From NCBI GenBank assembly GCA_900546665.1, contig URDY01000012.1:10572-74571 (forward strand): 64,000 bases of DNA, written 5' to 3'. The stretch comes from an uncultured Paraprevotella sp. GTDB lineage: Bacteria; Bacteroidota; Bacteroidia; Bacteroidales; Bacteroidaceae. A program made the position numbers and the translations under genes. The first letter of the stretch is position 1; the number at the start of each line of letters is the position of its first letter. The notes under the pieces were generated by a model, which did no database searches, had not been told where the DNA came from, and worked only from the letters and a program-made list of their open reading frames with translations. This document shows, piece by piece, positions 42,952 to 51,511 of the stretch.

Positions 42952-43016
42952 TGATCCGCAACTGATTAAGTGTGAAGATTGAATTCAGACTTGACAGTTG
43001 CGGATCAATTTTTTTA
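42952..43016 (+). terminator. Terminator of the queuosine operon
   Basis: A perfect 13-base stem (TGATCCGCAACTG at 42952-42964, CAGTTGCGGATCA at 42995-43007) with a 30-base loop is followed by ATTTTTTTAT. It separates queF from the convergent dnaX. Confidence 0.8.
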
Positions 43017-44801
43017 TGTCAGTTCTAGACCAAATGTTTCCTTGAGTTTGAGCAAGGCCGGGTTCTTTTTGCTCATGGCCTGGAATTGTTCTGGCTTGCT
43101 GTATATCCGATGTGTTTCATTGGGTGCGGCGATACGCACGGACATCTGGATTTTCCGGTTATGAAGTTGCTTTTGCATGTGCGCCACGATACGCGGTGCA
43201 ATCTGCATCATATAGACTTTGACCTGTTCATTGTCGACCACCACTTCGAAATGTTCATCCTTGATCACTTTGGGCTGCATGATTTTCATCCGTTGAGCCA
43301 TGGCGGTTTCCTCCTTGGGCAGCAGATTGGCAAATTCGTGCCAATAAAAGCTGATGTCTTTTTCCGTAACAAGATAGTCTTCTTCTATTGGTTCGGACAG
43401 GCGGTCTGTAGAAGGTGTACCCGAAGTCGGTACGTTGTTGGCCGATGCGGTTTCCGTATTGTTGTTTAACCGACGTATGGATGGACCGAATGTGCTGACC
43501 TTCAGTTTGGGAATGGTCTTTTCCTGCGTGTTCTGTGGCAATGGGGAATGATGAGCCTTGACTGGCTGATTGTCAGTAGTAGCCTGCCCGCTAACAGCGG
43601 ATGGAGCCGACGGTTGTGTGCCGGTCTGGTTTTCAGATCCGGCAGTCTGATTGAATAACGGTTTAAGAACTTTGGCGGGCCGAAGCCCCGAGCTTTCTCC
43701 ATCATCCTCCAAAGTCAGTTGTGCCAGCTGGATCAGTGTCAGTTCAATGCAGAGCCTTTTGTTTTGGCTGGCCTGAAAGTTCAAGTCGCAGTCGCTGCAC
43801 AGTTTGATGGCCTGATAAAGGAATCTTGGACTGCAGCGTTGGGCCTGTTCCTGGTAGCGGGCTCTGATACCATCGCTGACTTCCAGTAAAGGCAGTGTGA
43901 CGGCGTCTTTGCTGACCAGCAGATTACGCAGGTGTGAAGCCAGTCCGGAAATGAATGGTCTGGCTGCGAATCCCTTTTCTGTGATTTCATTAAAGATAAG
44001 CAGGCATTGCGGCACTTCGTTCTTCAGAAAATGATCCGTCAGTTTGAAATAGTATTCATAATCCAGTACGTTCAGGTTTTCTATGATTTTCTGATAAGTC
44101 AGATTGCCGTCTGCGTAATTGGCTGCCTGGTCGAAGATGGAAAGAGCGTCGCGCATTCCGCCGTCGGCTTTCTGTGCAATGATGTTCAGTGCTTCGGGTT
44201 CGTAGGTGTAACCTTCTTTCTCAGCTACATATTGCAGGTGGTTGACAATGGTCTGCACGCTCATCCGGTTGAAGTCGTATACCTGGCAGCGGCTCAGAAT
44301 TGTAGGAAGAATCTTGTTTTTCTCTGTTGTGGCCAGAATGAAGATGACGTATGAAGGCGGTTCCTCAAGTGTTTTGAGGAATGCGTTGAATGCGGCTGAT
44401 GACAGCATGTGTACCTCATCAATGATGAAGACCTTGTACTTGCCGATTTGCGGTGGTATGCGCACCTTTTCTATGAGAGCACGTATTTCTTCTATCGAAT
44501 TGTTTGAGGCCGCATCCAGTTCATGGATGTTCATGGAACGTTGTTCGTTGAAGGCCTTGCACGATTCGCATTCGTTGCAGGCTTCACCATTGTCTAGAGG
44601 ATGAAGGCAATTGATGGTTTTGGCAAAGATACGTGCACACGTGGTTTTTCCTACTCCGCGCGGACCGCAGAACAGGTAGGCATGAGCAAGCTTGCCGGTT
44701 GCAATGGCTTTTTTCAATGTAGTTGTAAGCGCTTCCTGCCCTACAACGGCATCAAAGGCTGATGGCCGGTATTTTCGTGCTGAAACAATATATTGCTCCA
44801 T
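43014..44801 (-). CDS. dnaX: DNA polymerase III subunit gamma/tau
   Basis: This 595-residue clamp-loader ATPase has Walker A FCGPRGVGKTTCARIFAK, the zinc module with cysteines in CLHPLDNGEACNECESCKAF, Walker B FIIDEVHML and sensor 1 TILSRCQVYDF. Residues about 400-480 form a low-complexity Ser/Thr/Gln linker and the last 120 residues form the tau-type C-terminal domain. A minus-strand TAAATTTG box at 44834-44841 lies upstream. Confidence 0.96.
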   Translation of the reverse strand: MEQYIVSARKYRPSAFDAVVGQEALTTTLKKAIATGKLAHAYLFCGPRGVGKTTCARIFAKTINCLHPLDNGEACNECESCKAFNEQRSMNIHELDAASNNSIEEIRALIEKVRIPPQIGKYKVFIIDEVHMLSSAAFNAFLKTLEEPPSYVIFILATTEKNKILPTILSRCQVYDFNRMSVQTIVNHLQYVAEKEGYTYEPEALNIIAQKADGGMRDALSIFDQAANYADGNLTYQKIIENLNVLDYEYYFKLTDHFLKNEVPQCLLIFNEITEKGFAARPFISGLASHLRNLLVSKDAVTLPLLEVSDGIRARYQEQAQRCSPRFLYQAIKLCSDCDLNFQASQNKRLCIELTLIQLAQLTLEDDGESSGLRPAKVLKPLFNQTAGSENQTGTQPSAPSAVSGQATTDNQPVKAHHSPLPQNTQEKTIPKLKVSTFGPSIRRLNNNTETASANNVPTSGTPSTDRLSEPIEEDYLVTEKDISFYWHEFANLLPKEETAMAQRMKIMQPKVIKDEHFEVVVDNEQVKVYMMQIAPRIVAHMQKQLHNRKIQMSVRIAAPNETHRIYSKPEQFQAMSKKNPALLKLKETFGLELT

Positions 44802-44884
44802 ATTGAGAGATGAGATTTAATATTCCTGAAATGCAAATTTAGTAAAAAATATGCTGTCATTCTCTTTTTTAGTATAATTTGTCG

Positions 44885-44892
44885 TATCTTTG
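44885..44892 (+). promoter_or_regulatory. Promoter -7 box of the DivIC/FtsB-like gene
   Basis: TATCTTTG matches TAnnTTTG and lies 22 bases before the ATG at 44914. It rules out the longer start at 44890. Confidence 0.55.
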
Positions 44893-44913
44893 CCGGAAGA
44901 AACACACGAAATC

Positions 44914-45234
44914 ATGGGTAAACTTTCAACCGTTTGGAACTATATCCGTAAGCATAAATATGGAATAGTGATTATCTTTTTTGTTTTGCTGATGGGTTTT
45001 CTGGATGAGAACAGTCTGTGGGAGCGTTATCAGCATAGAGTGGAATTAAACAGTCTCAGGGCCAGCATCAGGAAATACAAGGAAATGTATGAACATGATA
45101 CCAAATATCTGGAAGAGATGCATACAAATCCGAAGATCATGACGAAGATAGCGCGAGAGCGTTATTATATGAAGACTGATGATGAAGATATTTTTATATT
45201 TGAAGAAGGAAACAATGAAGAAGAAGCAGAATAG
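44914..45234 (+). CDS. Septum formation initiator (DivIC/FtsB family)
   Basis: This 106-residue single-pass membrane protein has a transmembrane helix at about 15-32 (KYGIVIIFFVLLMGFLDENS). A periplasmic coiled coil (RVELNSLRASIRKYKEMYEH) follows, ending in the family pattern KIARERYYMKTDDEDIF. These proteins help assemble the divisome with FtsL and FtsQ. The next gene overlaps by 20 bases. Confidence 0.9.
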   Translation: MGKLSTVWNYIRKHKYGIVIIFFVLLMGFLDENSLWERYQHRVELNSLRASIRKYKEMYEHDTKYLEEMHTNPKIMTKIARERYYMKTDDEDIFIFEEGNNEEEAE

Positions 45235-45616
45235 TTCATTGAATAACTGGATCCTGATGACAGGAGCCGTATTGTTGCTTTTGGGTGCCGTTATGTTTCC
45301 TTTAAAGCCTGAGCCCGGCTTTTACGTCTATACTGTGGGGGCTTGTGCATTTTCGTTTATGCAGTTTGCCGACCAGTATGAAGGCCATAACCTGATTGTC
45401 CGCAGATTGCGTGTACAGCAGGTTATCGGAGGATTATGTCTTCTGGTGACAGCTGCGCTGATGGCCATGCAGACTTTTCAGTTCGGGTTTGCACGGCGTA
45501 ACGAATGGCTGGTTGCTCTGACCATAGCCTGTGTGTTGGAATTGTATACCGCGTTCCGGATTCCGTCAGAATTGGATAAGGAAAAGAACAAGTCCGGTCA
45601 TAGTTTAAAAAGCTAG
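45215..45616 (+). CDS. Predicted four-helix membrane protein, unknown
   Basis: From the ATG at 45215 the protein has 133 residues and four hydrophobic stretches (ILMTGAVLLLLGAVMF, FYVYTVGACAFSFMQF, QQVIGGLCLLVTAALMAM, LVALTIACVLELYTAF) with a charged C-terminus. It overlaps the DivIC-like gene by 20 bases, suggesting joint translation and perhaps a link to the cell envelope. No family is recognised. An earlier in-frame start at 45179 lies well inside the upstream gene. Confidence 0.8.
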   Translation: MKKKQNSSLNNWILMTGAVLLLLGAVMFPLKPEPGFYVYTVGACAFSFMQFADQYEGHNLIVRRLRVQQVIGGLCLLVTAALMAMQTFQFGFARRNEWLVALTIACVLELYTAFRIPSELDKEKNKSGHSLKS

Positions 45617-45667
45617 AATTCTGACTTAAATAGTGATAAATCATTTTACCTGATAAAGAGAAGTTCC

Positions 45668-45675
45668 TATCTTTG
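45668..45675 (+). promoter_or_regulatory. Promoter -7 box of the DUF4369-type lipoprotein gene
   Basis: TATCTTTG matches TAnnTTTG. It lies 28 bases upstream of the start at 45704. Confidence 0.55.
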
Positions 45676-45703
45676 CATTACGAAACCAGTAAGTAAGAAC
45701 TAA

Positions 45704-46432
45704 ATGAGAAAATTGTGTTACGCCCTGTTGTCCTTTTTGATCTTAGTATCATGCAGCACCCAGTATTATGTGGAAGGAAAATCAACTGTACAGAGTATGG
45801 ACGGCAAGAAACTTTATCTTAAAGTATATGCAGATGGCGATCTGAAGGATATTGATTCATGTGAAGTGATTCATGGCATGTTCCAGTTTACCGGTCAGTT
45901 GGATTCAGCTGTAATGGTCAATCTGTTTATGGATGATGAAGGACTGATGCCTTTGGTGCTTGAGGAAAATGAGATTCAAGTCCATATAGACAAGGCCCAG
46001 CAGTACGTAACAGGAAGTCCGTTGAACGATACGTTATATAACTTCATACGTGAAAAAAGCCGGCTTGACAATCTGATGGCAGAACTTCCGCATAAGGAAA
46101 GCCGGATGATCATGGATGGCGTTTCGGAAGATGTCATTATGTTGCGTCTGAATGATGAAGCGCAAAGACTGGCAGCAGAGCAGGACCGGTTGATAACCCG
46201 GTTTATTACTTCTAATTTTGACAATGTGTTGGGAAGCGGGGTTTTCATGATTCTTACGAGTGGTTATCCGTATCCGATACTGACGCCTCAGATTGAAGAG
46301 ATTATGTCGAAAGCAACGCCTTATTTCAAGAATAACGCTTACGTACAGCGCTATATGCAGGCTGCGCATGAGAATATGCAGCAGATGGGGTTTGGGACGG
46401 ATTCTCTTCAGGCAGACAGTGTCTTGAAATAA
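45704..46432 (+). CDS. DUF4369-type lipoprotein
   Basis: This 242-residue protein has a lipobox (LILVSCST). The N-terminal half, with GKKLYLKVYADGDLKDIDSC and FQFTGQLDS, matches the DUF4369 beta domain often found before thioredoxin folds in Bacteroidetes. Here the thioredoxin part is missing and the second half is helical. It is likely periplasmic or membrane-bound; its role is unknown. cysK follows after 24 bases. Confidence 0.82.
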   Translation: MRKLCYALLSFLILVSCSTQYYVEGKSTVQSMDGKKLYLKVYADGDLKDIDSCEVIHGMFQFTGQLDSAVMVNLFMDDEGLMPLVLEENEIQVHIDKAQQYVTGSPLNDTLYNFIREKSRLDNLMAELPHKESRMIMDGVSEDVIMLRLNDEAQRLAAEQDRLITRFITSNFDNVLGSGVFMILTSGYPYPILTPQIEEIMSKATPYFKNNAYVQRYMQAAHENMQQMGFGTDSLQADSVLK

Positions 46433-46456
46433 ATTATAAACTAAACGGAAAAACAA

Positions 46457-47404
46457 ATGGCAAAGATATATACACAACTGACTGATCTGATCGGTCATAC
46501 TCCGATGTTGGAACTTACACATCTGGAGAATGAATATAACCTGAAAGCCAGGCTGGTAGCCAAACTGGAATTCTTTAATCCGGGAGGCAGTGTAAAGGAC
46601 CGGGCAGCCTTGTCGATGATAGAAGATGCTGAGAAACGGGGCGTTTTGAAAGAAGGCGCGGTCATTATCGAACCGACCAGCGGAAATACGGGAGTTGGTC
46701 TGGCTTGGGTAGGGAAGATCAAAGGATACCGCACGATTCTGACGATGCCCGAAACCATGAGCAAGGAAAGGCAGATGTTGCTGAAAGCGTTGGGAGCGGA
46801 GCTAGTATTGACTCCTGGAACGGAAGGTATGTCCGGAGCTATCAGAAAAGCTGAAAGTCTGCGAGATGAAATCCCGGGAGCTGTTATTCTTCAGCAATTT
46901 GAGAATCCGGCAAATCCTCAGGCGCATGTGGAGACTACGGCAGAAGAGATTTGGGAAGATTCGGAAGGTCAGGTTGATGTGTTTGTGGCCGGAGTGGGAA
47001 CCGGAGGCACGGTGTCCGGTACAGGCAAAGGCCTGAAAGGGCATAAGCCGGAAATAGAAATCGTAGGTGTTGAGCCTGCTTCTTCGGCCGTTTTGTCAGG
47101 TCAAAAGGCTGGAATGCATAAAATACAAGGTATCGGAGCCGGATTCGTTCCCGGTAATTATGATGCGGGAGTAGTAGACCGGATTATTCCGGTGGCAGAT
47201 GATGACGCCTTGCGTATGGGACGGATGCTGTCGCAAAAAGAAGGTTTACTGGTCGGTATCTCTTCCGGAGCAGCTGCTTATGCCGCATTTGAACTGGCCA
47301 GGCAGGATGAATATGCAGGAAAGACCATTGTCGTGTTGTTGCCTGATACGGGAGAACGTTATCTTTCAACACTTCTGTATGCGTTTGATGATTATCCGCT
47401 TTGA
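46457..47404 (+). CDS. cysK: Cysteine synthase A
   Basis: This 315-residue PLP enzyme makes cysteine from O-acetylserine and sulfide. The PLP lysine is in GGSVKDRAAL, the substrate loop in EPTSGNTGVGLA and the phosphate-binding loop in GVGTGGTVSGTG. The C-terminal GISSGAAAYAA and LLPDTGERYLST complete the family signatures. Confidence 0.96.
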   Translation: MAKIYTQLTDLIGHTPMLELTHLENEYNLKARLVAKLEFFNPGGSVKDRAALSMIEDAEKRGVLKEGAVIIEPTSGNTGVGLAWVGKIKGYRTILTMPETMSKERQMLLKALGAELVLTPGTEGMSGAIRKAESLRDEIPGAVILQQFENPANPQAHVETTAEEIWEDSEGQVDVFVAGVGTGGTVSGTGKGLKGHKPEIEIVGVEPASSAVLSGQKAGMHKIQGIGAGFVPGNYDAGVVDRIIPVADDDALRMGRMLSQKEGLLVGISSGAAAYAAFELARQDEYAGKTIVVLLPDTGERYLSTLLYAFDDYPL

Positions 47405-47457
47405 AAACCGGTTTACTGAAAGATGGTCATATTCAGACGTTGATAATATGAAAGCCA

Positions 47458-47496
47458 TTAAGGGATTTCTCTCATCGGGGAATCCCTTAATTATTT
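47458..47496 (+). terminator. Terminator of cysK
   Basis: TTAAGGGATT (47458-47467) and AATCCCTTAA (47481-47490) pair perfectly and are followed by TTATTT. Confidence 0.65.
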
Positions 47497-47514
47497 GCGG
47501 TAAAATTCCGGTTC

Positions 47515-48549
47515 TTATTTTTCCTTTTTGAAAAAAAGCTTGTAATAATACATTCCTCTTTTCTCGTCATATCCTCTTTCTATGAATTCCTCTCCGCCAT
47601 GTATGGCGATGTCGAAATGCCGGTCCAGCTTGATGGTCGTCATTTTTCCCGTTCCTTTATGGCGTAAGGCAAGAGGGTCTGTATGGAAAGTGTCATCTAT
47701 GCTGATGTCTTTGGTTTCTTCATAATTCTTTTTATAACGTTTGAACTTGTCTACGAGTTCGGGAGTCTTGAATACGTCTTCTGCAAATTGTTCTACGGAA
47801 ACTGAATCTTCCTGAAGTGCTTTCATGCTCTTGTTGATCATGATGGCTTTATCCAGTTTGTCGTGTTCTTGTGGAAGTTCCGTAATGAAATCCTTGCACA
47901 TGGAGAACAGATCGTGTGTCTGGCTGAATTCGTTCTTATGTGGGCGGATCTTCAGGAAATCGTCCGTCCAGTATTTGGCGTCAGCTCCTTTGTTGGTATT
48001 GTCGACAACTGCTACCAGGTATCCTTCTTCATATTCGGTATTGAATATCAGACAGCCTTTGTCGAGTTTGTTGGTATTGATGCCTTGTTCGCTTTCTATT
48101 TCCAGACTTTCTCCTTTCCGGTACACTTTAAGATATGTTTCTTTGTTTTCAGACTTGAACAGCCCTACCGCATCATAGCTTTTTCCGTTGACGATACAGT
48201 CCCTGAAATAAACCACATAGAATTCGCCGTTTTTTATTTTAGGATGTGTACTTTGAGCATAGAGGTGTTTGGCTATATTGACAGATTGTTCGTAGAAATG
48301 TTCCGGATTCCTGAAAATATCCGAAACGTAATTGTATACCTCATTGAATGTAAGTTCATTGGTATGGGTAAAGCGGTAGAAGCCCTCGTTTTTGTTAAAT
48401 GGGGGAATGAAATATTTGATCAGCAGGTCTGATAACTGTTCGTGGATATGAAGTTCGGATTTCGAGAGATACAGTTTTTCGTTATAGAATTTGTTTCCGA
48501 CCTGATGTGTGATGATTTTGACTATGGAATCTTTGCCCGTATGGATCAT
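47515..48549 (-). CDS. Nucleoid-associated protein (37-kDa NdpA/YejK family)
   Basis: This 344-residue protein matches the nucleoid-associated NdpA family (PF04245-type) in length and pattern, including HLYAQSTHPKIKNGEFYVVY, CLIFNTEYEEGYLVAVVDN and the C-terminal FDIAIHGGEEFIERGYDEKR. Its cellular role in Bacteroidetes is unclear. It has its own promoter: TAACTTTG on the minus strand at 48599-48606. Confidence 0.87.
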   Translation of the reverse strand: MIHTGKDSIVKIITHQVGNKFYNEKLYLSKSELHIHEQLSDLLIKYFIPPFNKNEGFYRFTHTNELTFNEVYNYVSDIFRNPEHFYEQSVNIAKHLYAQSTHPKIKNGEFYVVYFRDCIVNGKSYDAVGLFKSENKETYLKVYRKGESLEIESEQGINTNKLDKGCLIFNTEYEEGYLVAVVDNTNKGADAKYWTDDFLKIRPHKNEFSQTHDLFSMCKDFITELPQEHDKLDKAIMINKSMKALQEDSVSVEQFAEDVFKTPELVDKFKRYKKNYEETKDISIDDTFHTDPLALRHKGTGKMTTIKLDRHFDIAIHGGEEFIERGYDEKRGMYYYKLFFKKEK

Positions 48550-48598
48550 GGTGCAGATATATGGATTGATTTTATTCTTGCTTATAGGTTTCCCAATG

Positions 48599-48606
48599 CA
48601 AAGTTA
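48599..48606 (-). promoter_or_regulatory. Promoter -7 box of the nucleoid-associated protein gene
   Basis: The minus strand reads TAACTTTG, a match to TAnnTTTG, 50 bases upstream of the start. Confidence 0.55.
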
Positions 48607-48763
48607 CGTATTTTTTTCCGACAAGTGACCTTGCACTGTCTGATTCGGATAATGAAAAAAGGTATTTTCGATGGACTTTTCTGAATGTGCCGGTAATGCT
48701 GACACTTATGGCGGAAGGAAGATTTAATGTGGTTATTCAGAATACTGATCGCAATTTTTATGT

Positions 48764-48771
48764 TATCTTTG
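48764..48771 (+). promoter_or_regulatory. Promoter -7 box of the HELFH protein gene
   Basis: TATCTTTG matches TAnnTTTG and lies 28 bases before the ATG at 48799. Confidence 0.55.
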
Positions 48772-48798
48772 CATGGATTATCGTATTAAGTGTTTTTT

Positions 48799-49788
48799 AT
48801 GTATAGAATTAATTGTTTGAGGAAGGTTCTGCTGGGGTGCCTGATGATGGCAGGATTGGCTGTGCGGGCAGCTTCATCTGAAGAGAAAATGTGTGCGGAT
48901 ACCTTGAAGTTCCATTATGCTACACGTACTGAAGCCCAGGCTCTATGGGGAGTGGAAGACGCGTATATGCGTCATCTCAGTCCTTTTGATATTGAGGTAA
49001 GAACCGGAAAGGCTGATGCCGGAAAAGCTGCATTGAAGCAGATCGCCCTTGAGGGATTCCGTGACTGGACCGTGGCTGAAAAACAGCGTATGGACAGGCT
49101 GATGATGAAACTGAATGCCAGAATACGCGAAGAAAACTACATTTTGCCGTTGCCGGATTCCGTTGTTATTGTGAAGTCGGACATGAAAGAAGAAGGTGGG
49201 GCTGGCGGCTATACGCGTAGCAAATGGATAGCCCTGCATACCGGTATGCCGTCTCAGGCTTCGGATGAGAAACTGATGGCGGTAATGTTGCATGAGCTTT
49301 TTCATGTGTTGACCCGCAATAATCTGGATTTTAAAAGGAATATGTATGCAACGATCGGGTTTACGGTTGAGAACGAGGAACTGGATTTTCCGGAGGATCT
49401 GAGACCAGTGCATGTGACCAACCCAGATGTAGACCGTTTTGACAGTTATGCTACGTTTAAGGTTGATGGCAAGGATCAGCGTTGCGCCATGGTGATTTAT
49501 GCTGCGCGTCCTTATGCGGGTGGTTCGCTTTTTGATTATCTGAAGATAGGTTTTGTGGCATTGGATGGAGACCTGAAACCCATGTCAGAGGACGGATGTA
49601 CGGTGATATATCCAATGGAGCGCATTGAAAATTTTCAGGAGAAGGTCGGTGAAAACACGGATTATGTGATTAATCCTGAAGAAATCCTTGCTGAAAATTT
49701 TGTTTTTGCCTTTTTGAACCAAACTGATCTGAAGACACCGGACTTGCGTGAGCGGATCAGAAATGTCATAAAATCAAAGAAAAACTGA
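48799..49788 (+). CDS. Secreted putative zinc metallopeptidase (HELFH motif)
   Basis: From the ATG at 48799 the protein has 329 residues and a signal peptide (MYRINCLRKVLLGCLMMAGL, then AVRA). VMLHELFHVLTRNN at about 165-178 is a zincin-type HExxH. A third ligand glutamate may be among those in VENEELDFPED or in NPEEILAENFVF. No named peptidase family is recognised. The VOC-protein gene follows 5 bases later, so they may be cotranscribed. Confidence 0.72.
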   Translation: MYRINCLRKVLLGCLMMAGLAVRAASSEEKMCADTLKFHYATRTEAQALWGVEDAYMRHLSPFDIEVRTGKADAGKAALKQIALEGFRDWTVAEKQRMDRLMMKLNARIREENYILPLPDSVVIVKSDMKEEGGAGGYTRSKWIALHTGMPSQASDEKLMAVMLHELFHVLTRNNLDFKRNMYATIGFTVENEELDFPEDLRPVHVTNPDVDRFDSYATFKVDGKDQRCAMVIYAARPYAGGSLFDYLKIGFVALDGDLKPMSEDGCTVIYPMERIENFQEKVGENTDYVINPEEILAENFVFAFLNQTDLKTPDLRERIRNVIKSKKN

Positions 49789-49793
49789 TTATT

Positions 49794-50177
49794 ATGAAAT
49801 TAAACAAAGTACATCATATTGCCATAATCTGTTCTGATTATAATCGTTCGTTGTCTTTTTACCGTAGTCTGGGATTTGAAGTCCTTCACGAATATTACAG
49901 GGCAGAACGACAATCTTATAAAACAGACCTGGCGCTAAACGGAGACTATCTGATCGAGTTGTTCTCTTTTCCTGATCCACCGGAACGTTTGTCATATCCC
50001 GAGGCCAGGGGACTCCGTCATCTGGCTTTTGAGACAGATGATCTTGATGAAGCGGTGGCAGAGCTGGACGGGCTGGGATATTCTCATGAAAATGTGCGGA
50101 AAGATGAATATACCGGTAAACGTTTTGTCTTCTTTAATGATCCGGACGGATTGCCTATTGAACTTTATGAACGCTAA
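49794..50177 (+). CDS. VOC-family glyoxalase-like protein (YaeR type)
   Basis: This 127-residue single VOC domain closely follows E. coli YaeR: KVHHIAIICSDY, YKTDLALNGDYLIELFSFPD, GLRHLAFETDDLDEAV and FFNDPDGLPIELYER. The His and Glu residues in these blocks are the expected metal ligands. The substrate is unknown. The gene starts 5 bases after the HELFH protein gene. Confidence 0.9.
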   Translation: MKLNKVHHIAIICSDYNRSLSFYRSLGFEVLHEYYRAERQSYKTDLALNGDYLIELFSFPDPPERLSYPEARGLRHLAFETDDLDEAVAELDGLGYSHENVRKDEYTGKRFVFFNDPDGLPIELYER

Positions 50178-50221
50178 TGTCAGTAAGATGCCAGTGCATT
50201 TTCTGATATGAAAAATAGACG

Positions 50222-50263
50222 GAAAAACAAGTCCCAGTTCCTTGATTGAGGTTCCGGGACTTG
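50222..50263 (-). terminator. Terminator of the rhamnose operon
   Basis: CAAGTCCC (50228-50235) and GGGACTTG (50256-50263), with inner GTTCC/GGTTC-like pairing, form a hairpin. On the minus strand it is followed by TTTTTCC. It lies about 60 bases past rhaM. Confidence 0.75.
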
Positions 50264-50323
50264 AAGGAAATAAGTCATTACCGACTTATATCTGGAAATT
50301 TAGATTGTGGTACTGGTAAATAA

Positions 50324-50638
50324 TCAGTCCAAATGAAAGACTTCTTTCAAAGGAACGGTTACCGGTGAATTGTCAGGATTGACTTCCATAATGTCAGCCA
50401 TATAATCCCACCACTTTTTGGTTATTTCATCCGCTCCCATATCCTGTGATGAAGTTTCCCCTTCTATTTTCTGTATGCCGAAGAGGATGTTAGTATCTTT
50501 GTCCCAATAGATAGAATAGTCCGAAACTCCGGCTTCGGAAATTTGTTTTTTCAGTTCAGGCCAAAGCGCTGCATGCCGGCGTTCATATTCCTCTTCATAT
50601 CCTGGCTTGAGATACATTTTAAATGCAAATCTTTTCAT
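50324..50638 (-). CDS. rhaM: L-rhamnose mutarotase
   Basis: This 104-residue enzyme interconverts the alpha and beta anomers of L-rhamnose. Family features are FKMYLKPGYEEEYERRHAAL with the catalytic histidine, VSDYSIYWDKDTNILFGIQK and KKWWDYMADIM. It is the last gene of the leftward rhamnose operon. In B. thetaiotaomicron the operon is rhaKIPAO; here no fucO/rhaO-like lactaldehyde reductase is seen and rhaM takes the end position. Confidence 0.94.
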   Translation of the reverse strand: MKRFAFKMYLKPGYEEEYERRHAALWPELKKQISEAGVSDYSIYWDKDTNILFGIQKIEGETSSQDMGADEITKKWWDYMADIMEVNPDNSPVTVPLKEVFHLD

Positions 50639-50663
50639 GTCTTTTCTGTATTAGGGTTTGTTG

Positions 50664-51473
50664 TTATTTAGGCAGGTTGAATGCTACGGACATTTCCTTC
50701 ATTTGTTCCTGGCTCATGCCGTCAGGTTCAAAGCCCATATTTTTGGCTGCGATATAGATTTGTGCCGACTTGTTGAGTACATCCACCTGGTCGAAAGCAG
50801 CCATGATGTCGGTGTCAACTGCGAAAACACCATGTTTTTCCCACATGACAACGTCGTAGTCATCCAATTCATGTATGGTGGCTTCAGCCAATTCTACGGA
50901 ACTGGGCAATTTGTATGGGATGATACCCAGACCGCGCGGGCAGAATGCTTTTGTTTCCGGTATCATGCTCCAGAGCAGATTGGAAGCCACATCCTTTTCC
51001 AGATATTTTTTGTGGTGGCTCATGGCAATCAGTTCTATTGGATGGGTATGGAGTGAGGCCTTATAGTCCGATCCCTTTTCAATGAGATAATTGTGTACAC
51101 TCAGATGAGAGGGGAGTTCGGATGTAGGCATGACAGGCTCGTCCGCAATGATCACATAACTGGCACAGTCTTCACAAATACGGATGACAGAACCGTTAGC
51201 CATGGGGTGGCGTGCCAGGTCGCGCATTCTTTTCTGGGTGCCTTTACAATAGAAATAACATCCCTTGAGTTGGGGAAGTTCTACACCGATAGGTTTTACT
51301 TCGCTGATGGCCGGCATCTTCCGGATTTCGTCGTCTACCCACTCGGTGATATTTACAGTGATGTTACCGCCGTTGCGTTCTGCCCATCCTTTCTGCCAGA
51401 GATAACCGGCTACTTCTGCCACTTTATTGATTTCCGCTTCAAGATGAGGCCGATTTTCCAAAATTGATTTCAT
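50664..51473 (-). CDS. rhaD: Rhamnulose-1-phosphate aldolase
   Basis: This 269-residue class II aldolase splits L-rhamnulose 1-phosphate into dihydroxyacetone phosphate and L-lactaldehyde. GWAERNGGNITVNI holds the phosphate loop, LHTHPIEL gives two metal histidines and WEKHGVFAVD the third region. The start MKSILENRPHLEAE at 51473 is preferred; a longer frame to 51608 overlaps rhaT. Confidence 0.93.
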   Translation of the reverse strand: MKSILENRPHLEAEINKVAEVAGYLWQKGWAERNGGNITVNITEWVDDEIRKMPAISEVKPIGVELPQLKGCYFYCKGTQKRMRDLARHPMANGSVIRICEDCASYVIIADEPVMPTSELPSHLSVHNYLIEKGSDYKASLHTHPIELIAMSHHKKYLEKDVASNLLWSMIPETKAFCPRGLGIIPYKLPSSVELAEATIHELDDYDVVMWEKHGVFAVDTDIMAAFDQVDVLNKSAQIYIAAKNMGFEPDGMSQEQMKEMSVAFNLPK

Positions 51474-51511
51474 TTGATATCTTGTTTTTAAAAATGACCA
51501 ATTGAATATTG

